The notes beneath the pieces are model-generated. The model had not been told where the DNA came from. It made no database searches and worked only from the letters and a program-made list of their open reading frames with translations. A stretch of DNA of 64,000 bases, taken from the NCBI RefSeq assembly GCF_030814215.1, contig NZ_JAUSUT010000001.1:6758001-6822000 (forward strand), in the 5' to 3' direction. The position numbers and the translations under genes are program-made. This DNA comes from Amycolatopsis thermophila. Its GTDB lineage: Bacteria > Actinomycetota > Actinomycetes > Mycobacteriales > Pseudonocardiaceae. This document shows positions 7,157 to 16,637 of the stretch, in pieces (position 1 is the stretch's first letter; every line of letters begins with the position of its first letter).

Positions 7157-8032
7157 TCAGAGCAGTTTCCGCAGTGCCTCCCGCAGCGTGGTGAGTGCGG
7201 TTTCGGGCTGGTCCCAGAACACCATGTGCCCAGCGTCCGGGACCTCCACGACCTCGGCCGACGGGTTGGCCCGGGCGGCTTCCGCTGCGCCTTCGGCCGT
7301 CACGACCGGGCTGTCGCCGCCGTAGAGGAGGGTCGCCGGGGCGGGCACGCGGGGCCAGTGGTCGAAGAAGTCCTCCGACTCGAAGCCCGCGTGGGTGGCG
7401 GCGATGGCGGTGCGGGAGCACGACGACAGCCACCGGGCGCGCAGCTCCTGCTCCCGCCGCGGCCACCGTGGCCAGGACTGCGCCACCTCGTCGGCGTCCG
7501 TGCCGCGCCGGGCCTGCTCGAGTTGCCCGAGGAACGCCTCGAGTGTGGTGGGGTACGGGCCGCGGCCGGGGCCGCTCATCGGCGGGTCGACCAGGATCGT
7601 GCCGCGCACCTCGCAGCCGGCGGTGGCCGCGGCCGCGATCCGCGCCCCCATCGAGTGCCCGAGCAGGACGGGTCGCTCCAGACCCAACCCCGAGACGACG
7701 GCAGCGACATCGGTGGCATAGGTAGCCAGGTCGTAGCCCTCCGGCTCGGTGTCCGCGCTGTCGGACAGCCCGCGGCCCCGGACATCGAGCACGATCGGGC
7801 GCACCAGGTCGGCGAGCTCGCGCGCGACGAAGTCCATCGTGATCGCCGGGCTGGTGATGCCGGGCAGCACGAGCACCGGGACGCCGTCGTCCGGCCCGTA
7901 GTCGAGCAGGTGCAGCCGCACCTGCCCGGACCGGACCCAGCGGCTGGTCGCCGGGATGTCGCCGAGGTCGGCGAGTGCGGGCTGGCCCAGTGTGCGCTCA
8001 GCCGGGGACTCGGCCGGGATCGCGGAAATCAT
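7157..8032 (-). CDS. nicD: N-formylmaleamate deformylase-like alpha/beta hydrolase
   Basis: A 291-residue cytosolic alpha/beta hydrolase. In nicotinate catabolism NicD splits N-formylmaleamate into maleamate and formate. The oxyanion region VLVLPGITSPAITMDFVA, nucleophile elbow LLGHSMGAR, an acid in YGGDSPVVT and the catalytic His in DAGHMVFWDQ are visible. The start ATG 8032 lies one base after the nicF stop. It is the last gene of the nic operon. The fold is certain; the NicD call rests on finding every other pathway enzyme in the same operon. Without context it would be only an alpha/beta hydrolase. Confidence 0.82.
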   Translation of the reverse strand: MISAIPAESPAERTLGQPALADLGDIPATSRWVRSGQVRLHLLDYGPDDGVPVLVLPGITSPAITMDFVARELADLVRPIVLDVRGRGLSDSADTEPEGYDLATYATDVAAVVSGLGLERPVLLGHSMGARIAAAATAGCEVRGTILVDPPMSGPGRGPYPTTLEAFLGQLEQARRGTDADEVAQSWPRWPRREQELRARWLSSCSRTAIAATHAGFESEDFFDHWPRVPAPATLLYGGDSPVVTAEGAAEAARANPSAEVVEVPDAGHMVFWDQPETALTTLREALRKLL

Positions 8033-8033
8033 G

Positions 8034-8717
8034 TCAGGAAACCCTTCTGCCGGCCCGATCCACCGCGCCGAGGTAGGCCACGGCGTCCTCCAGGCCGATC
8101 ACATCGGCGTATTTGGCGTGCAGGTCGAACAGCGCGGCCTCGTGCGGCCCGCGGGCCCGGTCCCCGCAGGCCTCGCGCACGACGAGGGTGTTGAAACCGG
8201 ATTGGACGGCGTCGACGGCCGTCGCCCGGACGCACCCGGACGTGGTGGCGCCGCACACCAGCACGGTGTCCGCGCCCAGCCCGGTCAGCAGCGCCGCCAG
8301 CCCGGTTCCGTGGAACGCCGACGCGCCCTTCTTCAGCACGAGGTGGTCACCGTCGCGGCGGTCCAGCCGGGGATCGAGCGCGACGGCTTCACTTCCTTCG
8401 CGCAGGGCGCGCATCCCGGGCGCCTTGCGGAGCCAGGCGACGGCATCGCCGCCGGCCTCGGCCGGCGTGTAGCTGATCGCCGTGTAGATCACCGGGACGT
8501 GGCGCGGCCGGGCCGCGGCGACGAGCGCGGCGGCCGCGGTCACCTCGGCGGTCAGCTCGGCTCCGGACGGGAAGCCGGGTTCGGTGAAGCCGCGGGTCAG
8601 GTCGACCACGACCAGGGCCGGGGACTGTCCACGGGGGACGGTGGCGCCGAACCCGGCCCGGTCGTAGACGGCGTCGGTCTGCGCGCCGTGCAGGCCGTGG
8701 TGGTCATCGACGGGCAC
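8034..8717 (-). CDS. nicF: Maleamate amidohydrolase (isochorismatase fold)
   Basis: A 227-residue cysteine hydrolase of the isochorismatase/nicotinamidase superfamily, expected to deaminate maleamate to maleate and ammonia. ALVVVDLTRGFTEPGFPSG carries the catalytic Asp, LKKGASAFHGTGL the Lys, and VLVCGATTSGCVRATAVDA the nucleophilic Cys with its non-proline cis-peptide region. It starts at GTG 8717, with AAGGAG upstream, inside the 3' end of the coxG-like gene. N-carbamoylsarcosine amidase is a close relative and an alternative; placement between NicD and the hydroxylase genes favours NicF. Confidence 0.85.
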   Translation of the reverse strand: MPVDDHHGLHGAQTDAVYDRAGFGATVPRGQSPALVVVDLTRGFTEPGFPSGAELTAEVTAAAALVAAARPRHVPVIYTAISYTPAEAGGDAVAWLRKAPGMRALREGSEAVALDPRLDRRDGDHLVLKKGASAFHGTGLAALLTGLGADTVLVCGATTSGCVRATAVDAVQSGFNTLVVREACGDRARGPHEAALFDLHAKYADVIGLEDAVAYLGAVDRAGRRVS

Positions 8718-9366
8718 GCTGCAGCTCCTTGATCAGTTTGTCCTGGGTGCGGATCCGGCCCAGCAGCCAGCCCTGGAACAGTCCGAGTGCGGCGGCGGCC
8801 GCGATGGCGGCGTACCGCTTGGCGCCCGGGGGAAGCAGCATGGCCAGCCCGTCGAGCGACTCCCCACCGCCCGACGGGACCGGCGCCGCGGGTGCGGGAC
8901 CGGCGCCACCGGCCGGGGCGGGCTGTGCGCGCAGCTGGCCGGCGAGGTTGCGGGCGAACTGGTCGAGCAGCCGGGTGGAGACGGCTCCGATCGCGCTCTT
9001 GCCGAACTGGGCGAGCTTGCCCCGGAGGGACAGGTCGGTGCGCAGGTCGATGGCGGCGCCGCCGGGAGCCTCGCGCACGGTCAGCGTCACGTCCGCTTCG
9101 GCGTCCCCGTTTCCGTGGGTGTCCGCTCCTCGCGCCGACAGCCGCAGCCGCCGCGCGGCGGTGTCGACCTCGGTGAACCGCACCTTGCCGGAATAGGCGG
9201 CGGTGATCGGGCCGACCTTGACCTTGACCCGGCCCAGGTAGGCGTCGCCCTCCTGCCCGTCGAGGGTGGCACCCGGCAGGCAGCCCGCCACCCGCTCGAC
9301 GTCGTTGATCAGGGCGAACACCGCGTCGGGGTCGGCCGGAACGGACAGCTGGTTTTCCAGGATCAC
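8704..9366 (-). CDS. CoxG-like SRPBCC protein with C-terminal membrane anchor
   Basis: A 220-residue protein. The N-terminal ~150 residues are a CoxG/SRPBCC domain (LENQLSVPADPDAVFALIND, VAGCLPGATL, GRVKVKVGPITAAYSGKV). A Pro/Ala/Gly-rich linker follows, then one hydrophobic segment near the C-terminus. In CO dehydrogenase clusters CoxG helps attach the molybdenum enzyme to the membrane; here it would tether the nicotinate hydroxylase near its electron acceptor. The GTG start overlaps the stop of the small subunit as GTGA. No catalytic role is evident. Confidence 0.85.
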   Translation of the reverse strand: MILENQLSVPADPDAVFALINDVERVAGCLPGATLDGQEGDAYLGRVKVKVGPITAAYSGKVRFTEVDTAARRLRLSARGADTHGNGDAEADVTLTVREAPGGAAIDLRTDLSLRGKLAQFGKSAIGAVSTRLLDQFARNLAGQLRAQPAPAGGAGPAPAAPVPSGGGESLDGLAMLLPPGAKRYAAIAAAAALGLFQGWLLGRIRTQDKLIKELQRARR

Positions 9367-9860
9367 GGTGCAGTTTCCCTCTCGGTGTCGAGGCGGCGGG
9401 CCGCGGTGGCCGCGACCGCGTCCACGATCGTCTGGTAGCCGGTGCAGCGGCACAGGTTCGCCGAGAGCGCTTCGCGGATCTCCTCCCGTCCCGCGTCCGG
9501 CTGCTGGGCGAGGAAGCCCTCGGCGAGCATGAGGAACCCCGGCGTGCAGAAGCCGCACTGCAGCCCGTGGTGCTCGCGGAACGCCTCCTGCAGATCGGAC
9601 AGCTCACCGTCCCGGCCGAGCGACTCGACCGTGCGGATGTCGGCCGCCTCCGCCTGCACGGCGAACACCAGGCAGGCCCGCACGGGTTCGCCGTCCACCA
9701 GGACGGTGCACGCCCCGCAGACGCCGTGCTCGCACCCGGCGTGCGCGCCGGTGAGGCCGAGGTCGTGGCGCAGCACGTCGAGCAGGGTCTTGCGGGGCTC
9801 GACGAGGGCCTCGTGGTCCTCGCCGTTGACGTTCAGGACGATCAGGTGCCGATCGTTCAT
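9363..9860 (-). CDS. Nicotinate hydroxylase-type [2Fe-2S] small subunit
   Basis: A 165-residue iron-sulfur subunit of a xanthine-oxidase-family molybdenum hydroxylase. Plant-type cluster ligands are in GCEHGVCGACTVLVDG with a following Cys in RAC; the second cluster lies in LQCGFCTPGF and LCRCTGYQ. It passes electrons from the molybdenum centre to FAD or an external acceptor. The start ATG 9860 overlaps the large-subunit stop as ATGA. With the large and FAD subunits it should form the nicotinate 6-hydroxylase. Confidence 0.92.
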   Translation of the reverse strand: MNDRHLIVLNVNGEDHEALVEPRKTLLDVLRHDLGLTGAHAGCEHGVCGACTVLVDGEPVRACLVFAVQAEAADIRTVESLGRDGELSDLQEAFREHHGLQCGFCTPGFLMLAEGFLAQQPDAGREEIREALSANLCRCTGYQTIVDAVAATAARRLDTERETAP

Positions 9861-12262
9861 GACGGGACGCTCATTTCTCGGTCGGCCGCCGCGTCGAGCG
9901 CGGCGAGCACGGTCTGCGGGTGCACCGGCGTGGTGTCGAGTTCCACACCGGTGTGGCGCAACGCGTCGTTGATCGCGTTCAGCACCGCGGCCGGCGCGCC
10001 GATGGTGCCGCCCTCGCCGGCGCCCTTGGCGCCGTTCTCGGTGAACGCGCACGGCGTTTCCAAGTGCGACACGGTGATGTCGGGGATCTCCGTGGCCGTC
10101 GGGACGAGGTAGTCGATGAAGCTGGCGGCCGACGGCTCGCCGTTGTCGGCGTAGGTGACCTCCTCGAACAGCGCGCCGGCGATGCCCTGGGCGATCCCGC
10201 CGCGGCACTGTCCGTCGACGACCTTCGGGTGGATCACGACCCCGCAGTCCTCCACGCACGCGTAGCGCAGGATCGTGACGCCACCGGTGCCCGGATCGGC
10301 CTCCACGACGACGGCGTGCGTGGCGTTGGAGAAGGTGCCGTCGCCGGGCACGTCGAAGCTCGCCGTGGCGGTCAGCGTCGGTTCGACGTCCTTGGGCAGC
10401 AGGTGGCTGCGCAGGTAGGCGACGTCGGCGATCTCCTCGAACGACGCCCGGCGGCCCGGATCGTCGATCTGGACCACGCCCCCGTCCCCGTCGAGGCGGA
10501 CGTTGTCCGGGCTGGTGTCGAGCAGGTGCGCGGCGATCCGGCACAGCAGTTCACCGAGTCGCGTGGCCGCCAGCGCGACGGCCGAGCCGCCGATGGTCAC
10601 CGACCGCGAGGCGAAGGTGCCCCATCCGTAGGCGATGCGCTCGGTGTCGCCCTGGCGCAGCTTCACCTGGTCGACGTGCAGTCCCAGCCGGTCGGCGACG
10701 ATCTGCGCGAGCGTCGTCTCGTGGGACTGCCCGTGGTTCACGGTGCCACTGGTGACGACGACCGAGCCGGTGGTGTCCATCCGGATCTCGGAGATGTCGA
10801 ACCCGGGCACCACGGTCATCTTCCGTTTCGCGAAGGCCTCCGACCCGTACCCGGTCCGCTCGGAGAAACAGCAGAACCCGATGCCGATGTGCCGGCCCTC
10901 GGCGGCCGCGCTGTCGCGGAGTTCGTACCACCCCTCGTCGCGCAGCGTGGCTTCGGCCAGGTCGAGCGACTCCCGGTAGGTGCCGGGGTCGTAGGTGATG
11001 CCGTTGACCCCGGTGTAGGGGAACCGGGTGATCAGGTTGCGCCGCCGGATGTCGAGCGGGTCGACGCCGAGTTCGCGGGCGGCGCGCTCCATGACCCGCT
11101 CGATCGCCATCACGTACTGGGGCCGGCTGACGCCGCGGTACGGCGCGGTGGGTGCCTTGTTGCTGGTGATGGCGCGGGCCCGGACGCGGTAGGCGGGCAC
11201 CTGGTACACGCTGGGCATCTCCGCCGACGCCATCAGCGGCTCGATCCCGGCGGTGAACGGGTAGCAGGAGTAGGCGCCCATGTCGCACACGATGTCGACG
11301 TCCAGCGCGGTGATCCGCCCGTCGGCGTCGAAGGCCGCGCGGGTGCGGTAGCGCTGCTCCCGGGCCAGGAACCCGGCCGTCAGCGCCTCGCGGCGGTCTT
11401 CGATCCACTTCACCGGCCGGTTCAGGCGCCGGGCCGCGGCCGCCACCGCGATCTCCTCGCGGCCGACCACGCACTTCTGGCCGAACCCGCCGCCCATGTC
11501 CGGGACGGTGACCCGCACGGTCCGCTCGGGGACGCGCAACGAGCGGGCGAGCGCGGTGCGCACCTGGTGCGGGACCTGGGTGCACATCTGCACGAGCAGC
11601 TGGTCGTCGTGGTCGTCCCAGGACGCGATCACCCCGCGCGTTTCGAGCGGGAGGGCGTTCTGGCGTCCGCTACGGGTGACGACCTCGACGACGCATCCGC
11701 TCGCGTCCGCGAAGGCCTCGTCGACGCCGGGAGTGTCGAACATGGACACATCCAGCAGCACGTTGCCCGGCGCTTCCTCGTGCACCAGAGGGGCGTTCTC
11801 GGCGAGCGCGGTCTCCTCCGAGACGATCGCCGGAAGGGGTTCGTAGTCCACCACCGCCAGTTCGGCGCCGTCCTCGGCGAGGTAGGGGTCTCGGGCGACG
11901 ACGAGCGCGACCGGCTCGCCGACGAACCGCACCTTCTCCCGGGCCAGGATCGGCATCGCGGTCGGCGCGAACTCCTCGGGCGGGCGGTCCAGGAGCGCGA
12001 CGATGTCGCCGAGGTCGAGGTCGGCCGCCGTGTAGGCGGCGACGACCCCGTCGACCGCCAGGGTGGCCGACAGGTCGATCCCGGTGATCCGGGCGTGCGC
12101 GACCGTCGAGCGGACGAAGCTCGCGTGCAGCGTGCCCGGCAGCTGGATGTCGTCGACGAAGCGTCCCCGGCCGGTGAGCAGCCGCGGGTCTTCCCGCCGG
12201 GGCACCGACGCGCCGACCCAGCGTCCGCCTCGCCCGTCGAACTGCGGAGCTGCGTCGCTCAT
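9857..12262 (-). CDS. Nicotinate hydroxylase-type molybdopterin large subunit
   Basis: An 801-residue molybdenum-cofactor subunit that, in this context, hydroxylates nicotinate at C6 to 6-hydroxynicotinate. Motifs include the N-terminal RREDPRLLTGRGRFVDD, substrate/cofactor loops GGGFGQK and APYRGVSRPQ, and the C-terminal GAKGAGEGGTIGAPA, whose Glu is the general base in this family. The loop reads MGAYSCYPF rather than AYxCSFR, so it is not a true CO dehydrogenase. The start ATG 12262 overlaps the FAD-subunit stop. Substrate is inferred from the operon; the family assignment is certain. Confidence 0.9.
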   Translation of the reverse strand: MSDAAPQFDGRGGRWVGASVPRREDPRLLTGRGRFVDDIQLPGTLHASFVRSTVAHARITGIDLSATLAVDGVVAAYTAADLDLGDIVALLDRPPEEFAPTAMPILAREKVRFVGEPVALVVARDPYLAEDGAELAVVDYEPLPAIVSEETALAENAPLVHEEAPGNVLLDVSMFDTPGVDEAFADASGCVVEVVTRSGRQNALPLETRGVIASWDDHDDQLLVQMCTQVPHQVRTALARSLRVPERTVRVTVPDMGGGFGQKCVVGREEIAVAAAARRLNRPVKWIEDRREALTAGFLAREQRYRTRAAFDADGRITALDVDIVCDMGAYSCYPFTAGIEPLMASAEMPSVYQVPAYRVRARAITSNKAPTAPYRGVSRPQYVMAIERVMERAARELGVDPLDIRRRNLITRFPYTGVNGITYDPGTYRESLDLAEATLRDEGWYELRDSAAAEGRHIGIGFCCFSERTGYGSEAFAKRKMTVVPGFDISEIRMDTTGSVVVTSGTVNHGQSHETTLAQIVADRLGLHVDQVKLRQGDTERIAYGWGTFASRSVTIGGSAVALAATRLGELLCRIAAHLLDTSPDNVRLDGDGGVVQIDDPGRRASFEEIADVAYLRSHLLPKDVEPTLTATASFDVPGDGTFSNATHAVVVEADPGTGGVTILRYACVEDCGVVIHPKVVDGQCRGGIAQGIAGALFEEVTYADNGEPSAASFIDYLVPTATEIPDITVSHLETPCAFTENGAKGAGEGGTIGAPAAVLNAINDALRHTGVELDTTPVHPQTVLAALDAAADREMSVPS

Positions 12263-13128
12263 CGCGTCACTCCTTTCTGCCAGGCCTGGTGCAGGGCCTG
12301 GACGACCAGGGTCCGGGTGAGCCGGCGGCGGTAGGCGCTGCTGCCGGCGTCGTCGCCGGGTGGGTCGACGGCGGCCGCGGCGGCGTCGGCGCACGCGGCG
12401 AACAGGTCCGGCCCGTGATCGCCCCCGGCGAGGACGGCCTCGGCTTCCGGGACCCGGATGGGCGCGGGCGCGACCCCGCCGACGACCACCCGGCCGCCGT
12501 CATCGCCGAGGCTGACGGCGACGTCGACGAGCGCGAAGTCGCCGTGGCGGCGGGCGAACTCGGTCAGCGCGGCCCGGGGCGCGGGCCGGGTGAAGCGCAC
12601 CGCCGTGACGACCTCGTCCGGTTCGACGGCGGTGGTGTAGAACCCGTGGAACATCTCCGCGGCCGGGATTTCCCGCCGCCCGCCGGGGCCTTCGGCGACG
12701 ATCACGGCGTCGAGCAGGAGGGCGAGCAGGCACCATTCGGCGGTGGCGTCGCCGTGCACGATGCTGCCCGCCACGGTGCCGCGGGAGCGGATCGGCAGGT
12801 GCCCGACCCACCGCATGGCGCGGGAGAGCACGTCGAAGTCCGGCCCGAGCTCGGCTCCGGCCACCTCGACCGCCCGATGTGTGACCAGCGCGCCGATCTC
12901 CAGCTGCCCACCCTCGCGCCGCAGCCGGGTCAGGGCGGGATCCCGGCGCAGCGGCCCCAGATCGACCAGGGCGCTGGGCCGGGCGAGCCGGAAGTTCATC
13001 ATCGGGATCAGGCTCTGTCCGCCCGAGATCAGCTTCGGTTCCTCGCCCGCCGCGGCGAGCTCGCCGAGCAGGCCGACCGCGTCGGGAACGTCGTGCGCCC
13101 GGTGGTAGGCGAACGCGGCGGGCTTCAC
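12259..13128 (-). CDS. Nicotinate hydroxylase-type FAD-binding medium subunit
   Basis: A 289-residue CoxM-like flavoprotein subunit. FAD-binding signatures are ISGGQSLIPMMNFRLA near residue 34 and TVAGSIVHGDATAEW near residue 117. It accepts electrons from the [2Fe-2S] subunit. The GTG start has AGGAGG eight bases upstream and lies 25 bases after the transporter stop. Subunit order M-L-S-G matches actinobacterial molybdenum-hydroxylase operons. Confidence 0.9.
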   Translation of the reverse strand: MKPAAFAYHRAHDVPDAVGLLGELAAAGEEPKLISGGQSLIPMMNFRLARPSALVDLGPLRRDPALTRLRREGGQLEIGALVTHRAVEVAGAELGPDFDVLSRAMRWVGHLPIRSRGTVAGSIVHGDATAEWCLLALLLDAVIVAEGPGGRREIPAAEMFHGFYTTAVEPDEVVTAVRFTRPAPRAALTEFARRHGDFALVDVAVSLGDDGGRVVVGGVAPAPIRVPEAEAVLAGGDHGPDLFAACADAAAAAVDPPGDDAGSSAYRRRLTRTLVVQALHQAWQKGVTR

Positions 13129-13153
13129 GGTGTCGACCTCCTGTCAGTCACGC

Positions 13154-14548
13154 TCACGGCACCTGCGTGGATTTCGCGGGCACCACGGGCTCGGCCGCCA
13201 CGGTGATCCGGTCGAGCTCGCGGCCCCGGGTCTCCGGCGCCCCCACCATCATGAACACCACCGCGGCCACCACGAGACCGCCCAGCACGGTGAACGTCAG
13301 CGGCAACCCGAGCACCGGCCACAGGAGGCTGCCGAACACCAGCGGCGCGAAACCGGTGATGGCCCGGCTCGACGACGACGCCCAGCCGAAACCGGAGGCC
13401 CGCAGTTCGGTCGGGTACAGCTCGGAGACGTAGGCGTACATCACCGGGATGACCACCAGCGACAGCAGCCCGAACGCGCCGATCGCCACCACCGCCGCGG
13501 TGGGTGTGCCCAGCAGCAGCGAGAACACCACCAGCGAGAGCGCGGCGAGCGGCCCGGCGACCGCGACGATCCGCTTCCGGCCGACCTTCTCCACCAGCAG
13601 CACCGCCACGGCGACGCCCACGATGCCCAGCGCGTTCATCAGCGCGGTCGAGGCGAACGCGGCGATCTCGCCGAAGCCCTGGGCGCGCAGGATCGACGGC
13701 ATCCAGCTCAGGGCGGCGTAGTAGACGAGCATGACGGTGATGAACAACGACCACGCGACCGCCGTGATCCGCGGGTTGAACGCCCACACCCGGCGCAACT
13801 GGTCGAAGGCGGCCGTGATCGCGCCCCCGCGGGTGTCCTCCACCACCGCCGGCGGGATCGAGTACGGCTCGACGGGCGCTCCCGTGCGGCGGACGAGATC
13901 GTCGATGACCGCGCGCGCCTCCGTGTCGCGGCCCTTGCGGACCAGGTACAGCGGCGACTCCGGGACACCGCGCCGCGCCCAGAACAGCAGCAGCGCGGGC
14001 AGGATCATCAGCACGAGCATCCACCGCCAGTTCCCGGAGACCGGCACCAGCAACGTCGCCGTGACCGCGGCCAGCGTGGTGCCGACGGGCCACCAGCCGT
14101 CCATGGCCGACAGCACCCGGCCGCGGTGCCGCCGCGGCGAGAACTCGCTGACGATCGCGTAGTCCACCGGGATGCACCCGCCGAGCCCGACACCGGCGAG
14201 GAACCGCAGGAGCAGGAAGACCGCCACGTTCGGCGCGAACGCCCCGAACACGGAGAACAACGCGAACACCAGCAGCGTGATGCTGAACGCCCGTTTCCGG
14301 CCGATGCGGTCGGCCACGGTGCCCCACACCACGGCCCCCACCGCCATGCCGATCAGGTTGGCGGTCGCCACCAGGCCCTTCTGCCCCGGCGACAACCCGA
14401 AATCGGCCCCGACCAGTGGCGTGAGGAACCCGTTCAACGCCACGTCCCACGCGTCGAACATGTAGCCGAGGCCACCGATGAGGAAGATCTTTCCCTGCAC
14501 GCTCCAGCGCCAGGGCAGGTCCTGGACGATCTGATCTCCGGTACGCAT
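13154..14548 (-). CDS. MFS transporter, probable nicotinate uptake (NicT-like)
   Basis: A 464-residue major-facilitator permease of the metabolite:H+ symporter type with about twelve hydrophobic segments. The loop 2-3 signature DRIGRKRAF and its counterpart VEKVGRKRI are present, and the conserved acidic residue lies in FDAWDVALNGF. It is embedded in the nic operon between nicC and the hydroxylase genes, so uptake of nicotinate or a hydroxylated derivative is the natural inference. The start ATG 14548 has GGAG upstream. Confidence 0.85.
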   Translation of the reverse strand: MRTGDQIVQDLPWRWSVQGKIFLIGGLGYMFDAWDVALNGFLTPLVGADFGLSPGQKGLVATANLIGMAVGAVVWGTVADRIGRKRAFSITLLVFALFSVFGAFAPNVAVFLLLRFLAGVGLGGCIPVDYAIVSEFSPRRHRGRVLSAMDGWWPVGTTLAAVTATLLVPVSGNWRWMLVLMILPALLLFWARRGVPESPLYLVRKGRDTEARAVIDDLVRRTGAPVEPYSIPPAVVEDTRGGAITAAFDQLRRVWAFNPRITAVAWSLFITVMLVYYAALSWMPSILRAQGFGEIAAFASTALMNALGIVGVAVAVLLVEKVGRKRIVAVAGPLAALSLVVFSLLLGTPTAAVVAIGAFGLLSLVVIPVMYAYVSELYPTELRASGFGWASSSSRAITGFAPLVFGSLLWPVLGLPLTFTVLGGLVVAAVVFMMVGAPETRGRELDRITVAAEPVVPAKSTQVP

Positions 14549-14586
14549 GAATCGCTCCGTTGCGATTGTCGGTCAGTTCGCCCGCC

Positions 14587-15858
14587 TCAGCGCGCGAACT
14601 GGTAGTGGATGGACTCGGTGTCGGGATCGGTGAGCGGGCTGCCGTTCCACAGCCAGTCGTAGGACACGTCGGACTCGCCGTCGAACCGGCGCAGCTTCTC
14701 GTCGCGCTCGCGTTGCTGCGGACCGTCGGGCAGGTGGTAGAAGCTCATGTTCTGCAGTGACGCGTCCTGGACCATGCCCGCGTGTTTGGCGCGCCGGTCG
14801 ACGTAGCGGATCAAGGCGCCGTCGATCCCGTCGCGGGTGACGCGCCCCAGCTCCTCGGCGAGCACGGCGGCGTCCTCCATCGCCTGCGACGCGCCCTGCG
14901 CCTGGTAGGGCAGCATCGCGTGGCAGGCGTCGCCGAGCAGGGCGACGCGGCCGTCCACCCACACCGGATCCCGCCGGCGCCGGTACATCGCCCACACCGA
15001 GACGTCCTCGTCCTTGGCCTTCGACAACACGGTCGGGACCCGGTCGTCCCAGTCCTGGTACTCGGCCGCGAGCTCCGCGGCGGTCGCCGGGCCGCTCCAC
15101 TCGCGGGCGATCGTCTCGCTGCACGGCACGATCGCGACCACGTTGAGGTACTCACCGCCACGGATCATGTAGTGCACCAGGTGCTTGTCCGGGCCGTACC
15201 AGATCGTGGAGTGGTAACGATCGACGAGGAACCGGGTGGCCGGGTCCTGGGCGATCAGGTCGCCGGGGATCAGGGCGCGGTAGGCCATCTCGCCGGAGAA
15301 CTCCAGCGTGTCGTCGAACCCGGCGAGGTCGCGCACGGCGGAGCGGATGCCGTCCGCCCCGATCACCACGTCCCCGGCGAAGCGGCGGCCGTCGGCCGTG
15401 ATCACGGCCGGCCGGTGCGGCTGCGCACGGTCCAGCTCGACCACCCGCGCACCGGTCGCCACCTGGACCACCGGCCCGTGGCCGTCCGGGTCGACGCACG
15501 CGTCCAGCAGCACGCGGTGCAGGTCGGCGCGGTGGTAGTGCCAGTACGGGGCGCCGTAGGTTCCGGTGACCCGCTGCCCCAGCGGCAGCTGGGCGATGAT
15601 GCTGCCGTCGGCCCACCGGCGGCGGACCTGGTCCTGCGGCTCGGTCCGCACCCGCTCGAGCTGGGCCCGCAGCCCCAGTCCGATGAGGATGCGGCTGGCG
15701 TTCGGGGCGGTCTGGATGCCCGCGCCGATCTCGCCGAGCTGCGGCGCCGCTTCGACCACGGTGACCCGCAGGCCCCGTTGCCGCAGCGACAGCGCCGCGC
15801 ACAGGCCACCCAGGCCACCGCCGACGACCACGACTTCGAACGACTGGCTCGCTGTCAC
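14587..15858 (-). CDS. nicC: 6-hydroxynicotinate 3-monooxygenase-like FAD monooxygenase
   Basis: A 423-residue class A flavoprotein hydroxylase. NicC decarboxylates and hydroxylates 6-hydroxynicotinate to 2,5-dihydroxypyridine using NADH and O2. The FAD dinucleotide motif VVVGGGLGGLCAALSL is at the N-terminus, the DG motif in VIGADGIRSAVRD, and the GD motif in LLGDACHAMLPYQAQGA. I take GTG 15858 as start because it overlaps the upstream nicE stop as GTGA; the longer open frame upstream is antiparallel noise. Salicylate-hydroxylase-like enzymes look similar, but the neighbouring NicX/NicE/NicF set favours NicC. Confidence 0.87.
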   Translation of the reverse strand: MTASQSFEVVVVGGGLGGLCAALSLRQRGLRVTVVEAAPQLGEIGAGIQTAPNASRILIGLGLRAQLERVRTEPQDQVRRRWADGSIIAQLPLGQRVTGTYGAPYWHYHRADLHRVLLDACVDPDGHGPVVQVATGARVVELDRAQPHRPAVITADGRRFAGDVVIGADGIRSAVRDLAGFDDTLEFSGEMAYRALIPGDLIAQDPATRFLVDRYHSTIWYGPDKHLVHYMIRGGEYLNVVAIVPCSETIAREWSGPATAAELAAEYQDWDDRVPTVLSKAKDEDVSVWAMYRRRRDPVWVDGRVALLGDACHAMLPYQAQGASQAMEDAAVLAEELGRVTRDGIDGALIRYVDRRAKHAGMVQDASLQNMSFYHLPDGPQQRERDEKLRRFDGESDVSYDWLWNGSPLTDPDTESIHYQFAR

Positions 15859-16637
15859 GCCGACCTCCTCGTCACGCTGTCCGCCACGCCCGCTCCGGCG
15901 AGCAGCCGCCCGGCCCCGGGCACGCGCGGTTCGAGCCCGAGTTCGGACAGGATCCGGAACGTGGTCGCGGTCGCCGCCGACAGCACCGGGATGCCCACCT
16001 CGTCCTCCACCGCCTGGATCGACGGCAGCGACGGCATCTGCACGCACGCGGACAGCACCAGCGCGTCCACATCGGACAGATCGAGACTGCGGTAGTGCTC
16101 GCGCAGGTCGTGCGGGTCCAGCCGGGCCACCGCGAGGTTGTCCGGCACCTCCAGCGACAGCGCGTCGGCCACCTCGACGCCGGCGTCCTCGATGTAGTCG
16201 GCCACCGCCTGTGTCAGCGGCTTCAGGTACGGGGTGATGATCGCGATCTTCGCAGCGCCGAGCGCGGCGATCCCGGACAGCAGCGCCCCCGCGCTGGACA
16301 CGACCGGCGCGGCGCACCCTTCGGCGCGCAGGACGCGGGTGATGTCGTCCTCGGCGGTGCAGTGGTAGCCGGGTCCCTGGGCCATGATCGCCACCAGGCA
16401 GGCGGTGGCGACCACGTCCGGGCGGGCGTCGGCGAGCTCGGCCGCCGCGCGCCCCGCCTGGGCGTTCATCGCGCGCAGCTGCTCGGGGTCGACGTGCTGC
16501 ATGCGGGCCCGCGCGGAGTGGAAGACGAACCGGTCCCCCGGCTCGACCTCCTCCCGGGCACGCAGCATCCGGGGCAGCTCGGTCTCCATCGTGAGGTTCG
16601 AGCTGGGGACGATCATCCCGATGTGGTGGTCGGTCAT
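15855..16637 (-). CDS. nicE: Maleate cis-trans isomerase
   Basis: A 260-residue Asp/Glu-racemase-superfamily enzyme converting maleate to fumarate, the last step before the TCA cycle. The two catalytic cysteines expected of the family are visible as C80 (VATACLVAIM) and C198 (VLSACVQMPS). The N-terminus HIGMIVPSSNLTMETE is characteristic. It overlaps nicX upstream (ATGA) and nicC downstream (GTGA). Arylmalonate decarboxylase is a relative, but both cysteines and the operon support maleate isomerase. Confidence 0.92.
   Translation of the reverse strand: MTDHHIGMIVPSSNLTMETELPRMLRAREEVEPGDRFVFHSARARMQHVDPEQLRAMNAQAGRAAAELADARPDVVATACLVAIMAQGPGYHCTAEDDITRVLRAEGCAAPVVSSAGALLSGIAALGAAKIAIITPYLKPLTQAVADYIEDAGVEVADALSLEVPDNLAVARLDPHDLREHYRSLDLSDVDALVLSACVQMPSLPSIQAVEDEVGIPVLSAATATTFRILSELGLEPRVPGAGRLLAGAGVADSVTRRSA

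Noticed and set aside
9857-12262. Carbon monoxide dehydrogenase large subunit
   Set aside because: The active-site loop is MGAYSCYPF, not AYxCSFR, and the operon contains every nicotinate-pathway enzyme.
9920-12334. 804-codon open frame on the plus strand
   Set aside because: Antisense shadow of the molybdopterin large subunit; low-complexity composition and no motifs.
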